Shown: in pieces, positions 7,407 through 15,441 of the stretch
How the letters are laid out: each line of letters opens with the position of its first letter
How positions within the stretch are numbered: the stretch's first letter is position 1
Assembly: GCA_013205605.1 (NCBI GenBank)
Contig: JABMMK010000226.1
Location: forward strand, 1-25,700
From: Cytophagales bacterium
Lineage (GTDB): Bacteria; Bacteroidota; Bacteroidia; Cytophagales; Spirosomataceae
Reading direction: 5' to 3'
Length of the DNA stretch: 25,700 bases
Notes under the pieces: generated by a model
Database searches by the model: none
Told to the model about the DNA's origin: nothing
The model's input: the letters and a program-made list of their open reading frames with translations, nothing else
Program-made: the position numbers and the translations under genes

Positions 7407-10400
7407 ATGCGTCTTATATTTAAATACATATTGGTTTTATTGTTGGCGAACTTTTGCACAAGTTTAATTGCGCAAGATTTTTATCCATCGCAAAGACCAT
7501 TTGACAAGACTCGAATTCAATACCAAAAGTTTGCATGGCATTTTTTTTCAAGCCAAAATTTTGAAGTGTATTATTTTGGGAAAAATGAAAATTTAGCCAA
7601 AACGACTATTCAATTTGCAGAAAGTGATTTTCAGAAAATCACACAATTACTTAGTTACACTCCTTTTCAGAAAACTAAAATATTTGTTTATCCGTCTCAA
7701 TCTGAACTTTTGCAGTCAAATAGTGGAATCAGTTTAGACAATCCGGATGAAGTGGAGAATGAAAATTTATCCAAATTCAGATTTGAAATTTCATTTAGTG
7801 AGGATTTTACGAACTTCCGAAAAAACTTAATCAAAGAAATTTCTAAAGTATATGTGCATGATATGCTATATGGGGGTAGCATAAAGGATGTTTTGCAAAA
7901 TTCATTGTTGCTAAGTCTTCCTGAATGGTATTTAGCTGGAATTTCAGCCTATGTTGCTTTTGGTGATTCACCAGAGATGAATCAATATATGTATCAAGTT
8001 GTTTCATCGAATAAAGTAAGGAAGCCTTCCTTGGCAAGAGGTAAGGAGGCTGAATTATTAGGTCAATCCATTTGGAATTATATTGCCAAAACATATGGCA
8101 AGCAGCCCGTTGGCAATATTTTGAATTTAACGCGCATCATTCGCAATGATCAATCTAGTATTTCGAGTACATTACGTAGGCCATTTGCCAAGTTTTTGAA
8201 GGAATGGTATGAATTTTATTTGTCAGAATCTAAGCAGTATGAGGTAAATACGGTGGCGACTCAGGGCATCACTGAATTAATTCAAAAAGAATTGAATCGG
8301 GGAGAAGTATTGCGCGATTTCAAAGTTAGTTCCGATGGAAATTGGTTAGCTTATGTGATCGATGAGTCAGGCAAATTTCAAATTCAACTCATGAATTTGA
8401 AGACTAAGAAGACGAATGAAATATTTAAAACGGGGTTAAAGGACCCACTGCGAATTTCAAATGGGAAAGGACCTCTTGTTTTTTGGTCAAAGACGAATAG
8501 CCTTTCTATTTTATATCAGAATGAAGGTAAATCATGGCTTCAGACTTTTGCTCCATTAACCGATAAAAGAAATTCCATTCGGATGGAAGCTCGGAAGAGT
8601 CTAGGGGATTGGCAATTTTTAGATTTTGAATTATCTAGTAATGCGCAGCGAATGTTGGTACGTACCCTTCGAAATGGCCAAGTGGATGTTGGGATTTATG
8701 ATTTAAAGCGAAATCGTTTTTCTCCTATTACTCAAGATGCATATGATGAAACGGAGGCGCATTGGGTAGGAACTACCGGGGATGTATATTATGTTTCCGA
8801 TCGCTATGATGATACTTTGCAAAATAATTTGGCCAAAGATGGGATCAAATCTTTGTATCGTTGGCGAGCTGATGAGCCTTCAAAAGTACAAAGGGTCTTC
8901 TCGCATAAAGGAGATTATTTTAATCTGAGGGCTGTTTCTGATAGTTTAATCTATCTTTTGGTCAAGCAATATTCTGGAAACGAATTGGTTTCCTATCACA
9001 TCAGTACGGATAAATTTTCTTTTAATCCCATTCGTACGGGTACTTGGGATAGTTTTGATTGGGTAAAGGACAAAATTGTTTTTAAAAGTCGGGATAATTT
9101 GACGGATAAATTACAGTATATGTCAACGGACGTAATTTTTAATCTTCAAACGAGTCAATGGATTCCTACGTTAGATAGCAATCAAAATGCGGACTTGACT
9201 TTTCAAGACTCGGTAGCAGATAGTACGTTAAATCAGAACTTAACTGCTCGTGATAAGCGAAATGCAGAATTGAAAAAAGCACGTTTAGATCGCCAAGCGA
9301 GTTTAAGGCTTCGGAAGGAACCAGGAAAATTGACAGGGCCAATTGAATATCAAAATTCTTTTGTCATTAATAATTCGGAAGGTAATTTTAAAGTTGACCC
9401 AGTGAGGGGATTAGGCTATTCTTTTGAGGTTAAGATGAATGATTTACTAGAAAATCATTTAGTACGAACAGGGATATTTGTTACTTCAAATTTAAAAAAT
9501 ACTGATTTATGGGCTGAGTATGCTTATTTGGCTAAAAAAATCGACTGGTTTGCTAGGTTTGATCGTAAGGTATTAGATCAGCAGACTGAAACGTATTCTC
9601 AAAAAATACGATTTAATCGGTTGGAAATTAAAGCAGTTTATCCATTTGATCTGTCAAGCAAATTGTCTTTTTCAGGGATATTTACATCGAATAGGGCTTT
9701 CGATCAATTTAATTTAGCCACGCCAGAAGATTTAGCTACTTATAGTGGAACAAAACTGGAGTATACATTTGACAATACGATTCATTGGGCAGAAAATTTG
9801 AGAACTGGTTTTAGGATGAATGTGTCTGCAGAAAACCAATTAGGATTAACGAATGGTTTAGGTTTTAATCGATTTAAAATTGACGCGCGCCATTACCTTA
9901 AATTTTCCAATACTTTTTTATTAGCCAGTCGAATTTCAGCTTCTCATGCTGTTGGTGCGGCGGCCCGACAAACCATATTAGGTGGCATGGATAATTGGTT
10001 ATTTATCAATACAGATTCTAGAAATAAGGAGAATCCTTTAGGTATCCAAGGCATCGCGCAAAGGGATGTGTTTATGAGTGATTTTGCTACGTCATTACGG
10101 GGTTTTAATATGAATAAGTTGTCAGGAAATAGTCATTTATTGGTCAATTTAGAACTTCGGATTCCTCTTAAGTCGTTGTTAAGTCCCGATTTTTCAAAAT
10201 CTAGGTTCATGAATTCATTTCAGTTTGTTGGATTTACCGATATAGGAAGTGCCTGGACGGGTACTAATCCTTTTTCTCGAACAAATGGATTTAACACCAA
10301 TGTCTACGGTGGTGGGACGAATCCTTTTAAGGCAACAGTGACAGATTTCAGAAATCCATTTTTGTTTGGATATGGGGTTGGTACACGGGCTAATTTGCTG

Positions 10401-10493
10401 GGCTATTTCATCAAATTTGATTATGCCTTTGGAATCGATAATGGCGAAGTGAAACCTCCGATTACTTATTTGACTTTTGGATATGATTTTTAA
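7407..10493 (+). CDS. Large outer-membrane protein: signal peptide, degenerate peptidase-like domain, TolB-type propeller, beta barrel
   Basis: A 1028-residue exported protein. A signal peptide covers about 1-23, cleaved near LIAQ/D. Residues about 35-280 resemble the peptidase MA (gluzincin) fold: LPEWYLAGISAYVAFG (about 171-186) matches the second helix motif, but the expected HExxH is missing, so activity is doubtful. Residues about 300-610 contain WD40/TolB-like blades (FKVSSDGNWLAYV, PITQDAYDETEAHW, DVYYVSDRYDD). A charged linker (about 610-640) leads to a C-terminal barrel of alternating aromatic/polar strands that ends LTFGYDF, with the terminal Phe used by the BAM machinery. Such fusions are found in Bacteroidota and often annotated as TolB-like translocation proteins. 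The real role, perhaps assembly or surface-polymer handling, is unknown. Confidence 0.75.
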   Translation: MRLIFKYILVLLLANFCTSLIAQDFYPSQRPFDKTRIQYQKFAWHFFSSQNFEVYYFGKNENLAKTTIQFAESDFQKITQLLSYTPFQKTKIFVYPSQSELLQSNSGISLDNPDEVENENLSKFRFEISFSEDFTNFRKNLIKEISKVYVHDMLYGGSIKDVLQNSLLLSLPEWYLAGISAYVAFGDSPEMNQYMYQVVSSNKVRKPSLARGKEAELLGQSIWNYIAKTYGKQPVGNILNLTRIIRNDQSSISSTLRRPFAKFLKEWYEFYLSESKQYEVNTVATQGITELIQKELNRGEVLRDFKVSSDGNWLAYVIDESGKFQIQLMNLKTKKTNEIFKTGLKDPLRISNGKGPLVFWSKTNSLSILYQNEGKSWLQTFAPLTDKRNSIRMEARKSLGDWQFLDFELSSNAQRMLVRTLRNGQVDVGIYDLKRNRFSPITQDAYDETEAHWVGTTGDVYYVSDRYDDTLQNNLAKDGIKSLYRWRADEPSKVQRVFSHKGDYFNLRAVSDSLIYLLVKQYSGNELVSYHISTDKFSFNPIRTGTWDSFDWVKDKIVFKSRDNLTDKLQYMSTDVIFNLQTSQWIPTLDSNQNADLTFQDSVADSTLNQNLTARDKRNAELKKARLDRQASLRLRKEPGKLTGPIEYQNSFVINNSEGNFKVDPVRGLGYSFEVKMNDLLENHLVRTGIFVTSNLKNTDLWAEYAYLAKKIDWFARFDRKVLDQQTETYSQKIRFNRLEIKAVYPFDLSSKLSFSGIFTSNRAFDQFNLATPEDLATYSGTKLEYTFDNTIHWAENLRTGFRMNVSAENQLGLTNGLGFNRFKIDARHYLKFSNTFLLASRISASHAVGAAARQTILGGMDNWLFINTDSRNKENPLGIQGIAQRDVFMSDFATSLRGFNMNKLSGNSHLLVNLELRIPLKSLLSPDFSKSRFMNSFQFVGFTDIGSAWTGTNPFSRTNGFNTNVYGGGTNPFKATVTDFRNPFLFGYGVGTRANLLGYFIKFDYAFGIDNGEVKPPITYLTFGYDF

Positions 10494-10534
10494 TGATGTT
10501 GCTGGGTCAAATCTTAATCAATAAATAATTGACT

Positions 10535-11794
10535 ATGTCTTTTTCAGAGAATGAAATTATTGAGCAATTAGCTTTAACTAGAGTAGCCTCTACCTCATTG
10601 GCTTTAGCCACGTCTGAAAAGAAAAATGAAGTTTTATTCTTATTAGCGCAATTATTACTTGAAAACTCAGCATTAATCATCGCTGAAAATGAAAAAGATT
10701 TAGCCTCTATTTCTGCGGATGATCCTATGAGGGATCGTTTACTATTGAATTCAGATCGAATTATTAATTTGTCCCAAGGTTTACATGAAGTTGCGAAACT
10801 TACGGATCCTACAGGACAAACGTTAAGCGATAAAATAATTGCCAATGGTTTAAAATTGACAAAAATATCCGTGCCTCTGGGGGTAGTTGGCGTAATTTTC
10901 GAATCCAGGCCCAATGTAACTGTGGATGTTGCAGCACTTTGTATTAGGTCGGGCAATGCAGCTATATTAAGAGGAGGTTCAGATGCTTGGCACACAAATT
11001 CTATTTTAGTTCAATTGATTCATCGAGCACTCATTTCAGCCGGACTTTCCCCTGATTTAATTCGGCTATTACCTACCGACCGCAAGCATGTTTCCACCTT
11101 ATTGAACGCTGTAAAATATGTAGATGTCATTATTCCCAGAGGATCTGAAGCTTTAATTCAGCGTGTTCGAAGAGAATCGTTGGTACCTACCATTGAAACA
11201 GGAGCTGGTGTTTGCCATACCTATGTTGCCAAAACGGCTGATATCGCGATGGCTGTTTCCGTTGTTGTCAATGCTAAAGTTAGTCGTCCCTCTGTTTGCA
11301 ATTCGCTAGATACTATCTTATTGCACGAATCGATTGCCCTTGATTTTTTGACAAAATCTGCCAATGAATTAGTTAAATATAAGGTGAAGATCTATGCGGA
11401 TGCAATTTCATTTAAGGCGTTAGCTGATCTAAATTATCCTTATTTACAGAAGGCGGAAGACGCTGATTTTGGTCGAGAATTTTTGGATTTTGCTTGTTCC
11501 ATTCGAGTAGTTCAAAATTTTAATGAGGCTTTGCTTCATATCGAAAGGTATTCCTCAAGGCATTCTGAAGCCATAATCAGTTCGGATGAGTCCGAAGCAA
11601 ATCTATTTTTAGCCTCTGTGGATGCGGCGGCTGTATACTGGAATGCGTCCACTCGGTTTACCGATGGAGGTATTTTTGAACTGGGTGCCGAGGTGGGTAT
11701 ATCCACTCAAAAACTACATGCGAGAGGGCCCTTTGGACTTGAAAAATTAGTCACAGAGAAGTGGGTGGTGAAAGGAAATGGGCAAATTCGCTAA
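10535..11794 (+). CDS. proA: Gamma-glutamyl phosphate reductase (proline synthesis)
   Basis: A 419-residue NADPH-dependent enzyme that reduces gamma-glutamyl phosphate to glutamate semialdehyde, the second step from glutamate to proline. The ESRPNVTVDVAALCIRSGNA segment, the catalytic Cys255 in SRPSVCNSLDT, and the end region GISTQKLHARGPFGLEKLV are diagnostic. I start it at ATG 10535; a TTG two codons earlier is in frame but less likely. No proB (glutamate kinase) is adjacent, unlike many bacteria, so that gene must lie elsewhere or be outside the window. The stop codon is separated by a single base from the stop of dnaX on the other strand, with no terminator visible. Confidence 0.95.
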   Translation: MSFSENEIIEQLALTRVASTSLALATSEKKNEVLFLLAQLLLENSALIIAENEKDLASISADDPMRDRLLLNSDRIINLSQGLHEVAKLTDPTGQTLSDKIIANGLKLTKISVPLGVVGVIFESRPNVTVDVAALCIRSGNAAILRGGSDAWHTNSILVQLIHRALISAGLSPDLIRLLPTDRKHVSTLLNAVKYVDVIIPRGSEALIQRVRRESLVPTIETGAGVCHTYVAKTADIAMAVSVVVNAKVSRPSVCNSLDTILLHESIALDFLTKSANELVKYKVKIYADAISFKALADLNYPYLQKAEDADFGREFLDFACSIRVVQNFNEALLHIERYSSRHSEAIISSDESEANLFLASVDAAAVYWNASTRFTDGGIFELGAEVGISTQKLHARGPFGLEKLVTEKWVVKGNGQIR

Positions 11795-11795
11795 G

Positions 11796-13703
11796 CTAAA
11801 ATTCGTGGTCAAGCCCAAATCGTTGTTTTAATTCTGAAATGACAGGGTGTTTTTCGACTAAGAAATTGTATTTGTCTGATTGAGTATACAACATCTTTTT
11901 ATCATTTTTCTCTTGCTCGACCATATCTAACTCGATGTCAATCAAATGATTTTTCAATTTAGTTCTTAACGTATTCAGTACTTCCAGCCTAATATTCTCG
12001 TTGAATTGCTGCATTTGAACTTCGTTTTCAAATGATATATGAATGGAATTTGCGATCAATTGAATCGGCCTATTCATCATGACATATTTATTGATCAAAT
12101 TGGCCTTTTTGAAATTATCGGCAATTTGTGTCCACTCACTTTGCAATTCTTCCAATGTAATTTCCTTTACTTCCTGACCTGCATGATGTTCGGAGTGTAA
12201 GTTTTTTTCACTCGGTTCAATTTTTGTATCTAAAATATTTTTTGCACTTCTTAATCCTGACGTGGAGCTAGGACTTTTAGGTACTGCAGTTTCTGATGCA
12301 GGTGCTTCAGCGGTGCTGGTCACCATTTCCTGTGACATAGAATTTGACAAATCAATACCCTCCTCCAACGCTACAATAGGTGAGGCTACAGCCTGATCTG
12401 TAGTCGCTATGGTTTCAATGGCGGCTTCCGACTGTAAATCAGAAGGGTTTTCTGTAGGCGTGATAGGAACTATTTCATCTTTCGCTGGAACGATCACGTT
12501 GGGGGGTATAAAAGATTCATTGGTTGAAGTCCCCGTTGTGCCAACTGGGGACTCAGACTTTTTTCCGGAAGCGCCCTCCGTGGCAACTAGATTGTTTGGT
12601 TTAAATAAGGAGGGTAGATAATTTATTTTTAATAGGCTAAGTTCTAAATGCAGTCTAGGATTTTTGGCACTTTTGTAATGAATTTCACATTGAGAGCAAA
12701 TACTCATGGCTGAAAGTAAAAAGGAGGTTTGTGTCTTTTCACTTTGGGTGGCAAATTTATTTCTAGACTCATCACTTAATTCTATCAAAGCGAGCGTTTT
12801 AGGATCTTTTGCGAAAAGCAAGTTTCTAAAGTGCTCCATTAATCCACTAATGAATTGATGTCCATCAAAACCTTTTCGCATAATTTCATCCACTAATAAA
12901 AGTGTCTCAGTATGGTTTTGGTCTACCAAATGGTCTGTCAAGGTAAAATAATAATCGCTATCTAATATGTGAAGGTTCTCTAAAACATCTTTGTGTCTTA
13001 ATGAATTATCGACCGAAAATGTGACATTCAAGTCAAACATCGACAGCGCATCTCTAAGTCCTCCATCTGCTTTAATCGAAATTAATTCTAATGCGGCAGG
13101 CTCAGCTGTAATATTTTCTTTTTCGGCAATATGGGCCAAGTGTTGGGCCATGTCTTTCCATTGAATTCGATTAAAGTCGAAAATTTGGCAACGAGAGAGG
13201 ATGGTCGGAATGATTTTATGTTTCTCCGTCGTAGCTAAGATGAAAATAGCATAGGATGGCGGCTCTTCTAAAGTCTTTAAAAAGGCATTGAAGGCAGCTG
13301 GAGATAGCATATGTACCTCGTCAATGATGTATATTTTATATCGACCACTTTGAGGTGGGTACCTTACTTGGTCGATTAAATTTCTAATATCATCCACTGA
13401 ATTATTGGATGCCGCATCTAATTCGTGAATCGTTAAGGAAGTATTTTCTTGAAAAGAATGACATGAAGCGCATTTTCCACACGCTTCGCCTTCTGGGTTT
13501 AAATTCTCACAATTGATTGTTTTGGCTAAAATTCGCGCACATGTTGTTTTACCAACTCCCCTAGGTCCGCAAAAAAGAAATGCTTGGGCTAAATGATTTG
13601 ACTTGATCGCATTCTTTAATGTAGTGGTGATATGCGCTTGACCTACCACGGAGTCGAAGGTTGTGGGTCTATATTTTCGAGCCGAAACAATAAAATTTTC
13701 CAT
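11796..13703 (-). CDS. dnaX: DNA polymerase III clamp-loader subunit tau (and probable gamma by frameshift)
   Basis: A 635-residue AAA+ protein, close in length to E. coli tau (643). Walker A is GPRGVGKT (46-53), the zinc module has Cys65, Cys75, Cys78 and Cys81, Walker B is IYIIDE (124-129), and the SRC motif (170-172) carries the arginine finger. Domains I-III end near 365. A Ser/Thr/Pro/Glu-rich linker (about 370-500) leads to a C-terminal region expected to bind the polymerase alpha subunit and helicase. It loads the sliding clamp during replication. Exactly at the linker start (Gly380-Lys381-Lys382) lies a complete -1 frameshift signal that would give a 383-residue gamma-like form (see 12528-12579). 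coaE lies 53 bases upstream on the same strand. Confidence 0.96.
   Translation of the reverse strand: MENFIVSARKYRPTTFDSVVGQAHITTTLKNAIKSNHLAQAFLFCGPRGVGKTTCARILAKTINCENLNPEGEACGKCASCHSFQENTSLTIHELDAASNNSVDDIRNLIDQVRYPPQSGRYKIYIIDEVHMLSPAAFNAFLKTLEEPPSYAIFILATTEKHKIIPTILSRCQIFDFNRIQWKDMAQHLAHIAEKENITAEPAALELISIKADGGLRDALSMFDLNVTFSVDNSLRHKDVLENLHILDSDYYFTLTDHLVDQNHTETLLLVDEIMRKGFDGHQFISGLMEHFRNLLFAKDPKTLALIELSDESRNKFATQSEKTQTSFLLSAMSICSQCEIHYKSAKNPRLHLELSLLKINYLPSLFKPNNLVATEGASGKKSESPVGTTGTSTNESFIPPNVIVPAKDEIVPITPTENPSDLQSEAAIETIATTDQAVASPIVALEEGIDLSNSMSQEMVTSTAEAPASETAVPKSPSSTSGLRSAKNILDTKIEPSEKNLHSEHHAGQEVKEITLEELQSEWTQIADNFKKANLINKYVMMNRPIQLIANSIHISFENEVQMQQFNENIRLEVLNTLRTKLKNHLIDIELDMVEQEKNDKKMLYTQSDKYNFLVEKHPVISELKQRFGLDHEF
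12528..12579 (-). promoter_or_regulatory. Programmed -1 ribosomal frameshift signal inside dnaX
   Basis: On the minus strand, in gene order: an SD-like GGAGGG (12579 to 12574); nine bases; the slippery heptamer A AAA AAG (12564 to 12558), read in zero frame as GGA AAA AAG; four bases TCTG; then a hairpin (12553 to 12528). Its arms are AGTCCCC/GGGGACT and GTTG/CAAC with one bulged A and a GCA loop, 11 pairs in all. After a -1 slip the next codons are GTC then TGA (12555 to 12553), so the short product ends Gly-Lys-Lys-Val at residue 383. E. coli dnaX has the same heptamer, an upstream SD-like element, a downstream hairpin and a stop one codon after the slip. The pieces are directly visible; frameshifting itself is inferred. 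Confidence 0.82.
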
Positions 13704-13711
13704 GGTGCAAG

Positions 13712-13759
13712 TTAAGGTATATGCCTATAATTCCAAAATCAAATTAAGGTAGATGCCTA
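13712..13759 (-). repeat. Two 16-bp direct repeats between coaE and dnaX
   Basis: On the plus strand, TTAAGGTATATGCCTA (13712-13727) and TTAAGGTAGATGCCTA (13744-13759) agree at 15 of 16 bases and start 32 bp apart, about three helical turns. The upstream copy ends with the coaE stop codon and the other ends 16 bases short of the dnaX 5' end, on the non-coding side. They could be a binding site for a regulator of dnaX or a simple duplication; nothing in the sequence decides. Confidence 0.6.
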
Positions 13760-14362
13760 AGTCAAGCCAGTGATTGATTTGTATATTTTTTCAACTTGTG
13801 GCCAAATTAAATCATTATTGCTGTTTTTAATGATGTAATCAACTTGTTTTAAATAGGTTTCTTCGCTGGGTTGGACTTCCATGATTGTTTTAATGTCGGT
13901 TGGGTGCAATGAATCTCTCATGTTTATTCTTTTTATGCGGTCCGCTTTGTCGGCTTTGATAACAATTAATTTATTGATTAATTCAGGCTTATTTTCGCTG
14001 TGCAGTAAGGCACTTTCATATATAAGAAAAGGCTTGTTTTTTTGGCTTAATTGCCATTCAATGGCTTTTTGTCTGACGGCAGGATGCACGATGGAATTAA
14101 TTGCCGCGATTAATCTGGGATCTTCTTTGATTTTTGCTCGCACCCATGTTGGATTATACACTTCATTTTCTTTATAAGCCTGGTTTCCTAGCAATTCTTT
14201 GATTGATTTTTTGACTATTTCATTTTCATTTAAAATGATTTTTGCTTCTTTATCAGCCTCAAAAATGGGAATTCCTAGGCAAGAAAAAATCCGGCAAATC
14301 ATCGATTTGCCGGATCCAATTCCACCTGTAACACCAATAAAAGGGATCAGGTTATGAGTCAT
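13757..14362 (-). CDS. coaE: Dephospho-CoA kinase
   Basis: A 201-residue P-loop kinase that catalyses the last step of coenzyme A synthesis, phosphorylating the 3' hydroxyl of dephospho-CoA. The P loop GVTGGIGSGKS occupies residues 10-20, followed by the family motif FEADKEAK, the AINSIVHPAVR segment, and the lid-region residues in ADRIKRINMRD. Length is normal. It begins three bases after the yajC stop and its stop codon overlaps one copy of a 16-bp direct repeat. It belongs to the minus-strand run nusB to dnaX. Assignment is secure. Confidence 0.95.
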   Translation of the reverse strand: MTHNLIPFIGVTGGIGSGKSMICRIFSCLGIPIFEADKEAKIILNENEIVKKSIKELLGNQAYKENEVYNPTWVRAKIKEDPRLIAAINSIVHPAVRQKAIEWQLSQKNKPFLIYESALLHSENKPELINKLIVIKADKADRIKRINMRDSLHPTDIKTIMEVQPSEETYLKQVDYIIKNSNNDLIWPQVEKIYKSITGLT

Positions 14363-14365
14363 TTA

Positions 14366-14668
14366 TTATTCTTCAGTTAATCTTGACGAGGCATCCTTTG
14401 AGATAGCTGTTTTTTCAAAAACAATTCTAACACCTTTGCTTGAATCTACTTCAACGATAACTGTTTTTTCTCTGATGGTAACGATGGTTCCATGAGCTCC
14501 ACCGATGGTTACCACTTTGTCTCCAGTTTTTAATTCTTCAATAAATTTCTTGGCTTCCTTCGCTTTTTTTTGTTGCGGACGAATCATAAAAAAATAAAAC
14601 ACAACAAATATACCTCCAAAAAGGATTATTTGCATCATTTGGGGGTTTCCTGCTTGTAAGATTAGCAT
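14366..14668 (-). CDS. yajC: YajC, Sec translocon accessory subunit
   Basis: A 100-residue protein with one membrane helix (about 13-28, IILFGGIFVVFYFFMI) followed at once by the family hallmark RPQQKKAKEAKKF. A small cytoplasmic domain follows, with LKTGDKVVTIGGAHGTIV and IVEVDSSKGVRIVFEK. YajC associates with SecDF and SecYEG in the inner membrane and assists protein export. secDF is not in this window. The gene lies 12 bases after the DUF1573 lipoprotein gene and three bases before coaE, inside the minus-strand operon. Length and motifs are typical. Confidence 0.95.
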   Translation of the reverse strand: MLILQAGNPQMMQIILFGGIFVVFYFFMIRPQQKKAKEAKKFIEELKTGDKVVTIGGAHGTIVTIREKTVIVEVDSSKGVRIVFEKTAISKDASSRLTEE

Positions 14669-14680
14669 ATGGGTAAGGGA

Positions 14681-15136
14681 TTAGTTTGAATTTCTTTTGG
14701 GTAAAACTTCTATTTTAAATGCGACTGTGTTATCTGCTGGCAATGTATTGCAATATGCCGTGACCGTTTTTTTAACTTTTCCTTGCTTGCCTTTGGAATC
14801 AAAGATAACTTTTATAAATCCTTTTTTTCCGGGCTGAACTAATTCTTGACTCCATTTGGGTGTTGTACAACCGCATGAGGCATTAACTGATAGGATTTTC
14901 AAAGGAAGGTTTCCTTTATTCCTGAAATGAAATGTATACGTGATGGAGTCACCCTCGGTAATCCTTCCTAAATTAACAATAGGCTGCTCAAAAACTATTT
15001 TTGGTTTCTTTTCAAGAGATGGACGCAAGTCAATGGGTAAAGCATTTTCTGGAGCATTTAAGCGCTCTTTTTGCTTGTTTTTACAAGATGAAACAAGAAA
15101 GAAAAATGAAATGATCAAAAAAAGATATCCTCGCAT
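14681..15136 (-). CDS. DUF1573 family lipoprotein
   Basis: A 151-residue protein with a lipoprotein signal: hydrophobic core FLIISFFFLV then SSC, giving Cys18 as the lipidated residue. The mature part is a single immunoglobulin-like DUF1573 domain: FEQPIVNLGRITEGDSITYTF, then FRNKGNLPLKILSVNASCGC, then TPKWSQELVQPGKKGFIKVIF. The SCGCTxP motif is the family signature. DUF1573 proteins are abundant in Bacteroidota and of unknown function, with a fold like ASPM/SPD-2/Hydin domains. It sits between the ytxH-like gene and yajC in the same orientation, four bases after the former. Confidence 0.88.
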   Translation of the reverse strand: MRGYLFLIISFFFLVSSCKNKQKERLNAPENALPIDLRPSLEKKPKIVFEQPIVNLGRITEGDSITYTFHFRNKGNLPLKILSVNASCGCTTPKWSQELVQPGKKGFIKVIFDSKGKQGKVKKTVTAYCNTLPADNTVAFKIEVLPKRNSN

Positions 15137-15140
15137 TGAA

Positions 15141-15440
15141 TTAAGGTTTCGATTTAATTTGACTCATCATTTTTTCGACATCTTCCAATAATTTCTCGGC
15201 TTTCACCTTTGTGTCGTTAACTACTTTTTTGCCTTCAGATTTAGCCATTGAATCAGGTATTTCTTTACCATCCACAATGTCATTAATCAATGACTTTAAT
15301 TGGTCTCTGTATTTATTTAATTGAAAATACAGTTTGTTTCGTGTGTTTTCACCTTTGTCTGGTGCATATAAAATTCCGACAACCGCTCCGGCTGCAGCAC
15401 CCACGATAAATGCCCATAGGGTTTTAGAAGATCTACTCAT
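15141..15440 (-). CDS. YtxH-domain small membrane protein
   Basis: A 99-residue protein. One glycine/alanine-rich hydrophobic helix (about 8-25, LWAFIVGAAAGAVVGILY) is followed by the YtxH signature APDKGENTRNKL, then a charged helical tail predicted to be coiled coil. YtxH proteins are often linked to general stress responses in Firmicutes, but their biochemical role is not known. Here it is tucked between nusB (one base away) and the DUF1573 gene, so it is expressed with housekeeping genes rather than from an obvious stress promoter. Confidence 0.85.
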   Translation of the reverse strand: MSRSSKTLWAFIVGAAAGAVVGILYAPDKGENTRNKLYFQLNKYRDQLKSLINDIVDGKEIPDSMAKSEGKKVVNDTKVKAEKLLEDVEKMMSQIKSKP

Positions 15441-15441
15441 A

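Noticed and set aside
10529..10537. TTG start for proA two codons upstream of the ATG
   Set aside because: The nearby ATG at 10535 is a better start and the two extra residues add no conserved sequence.
13704..13756. TTTG and TAACTTGC as a definite dnaX promoter
   Set aside because: The -7 matches the consensus only in part; it is mentioned with the repeats but not called as a feature.
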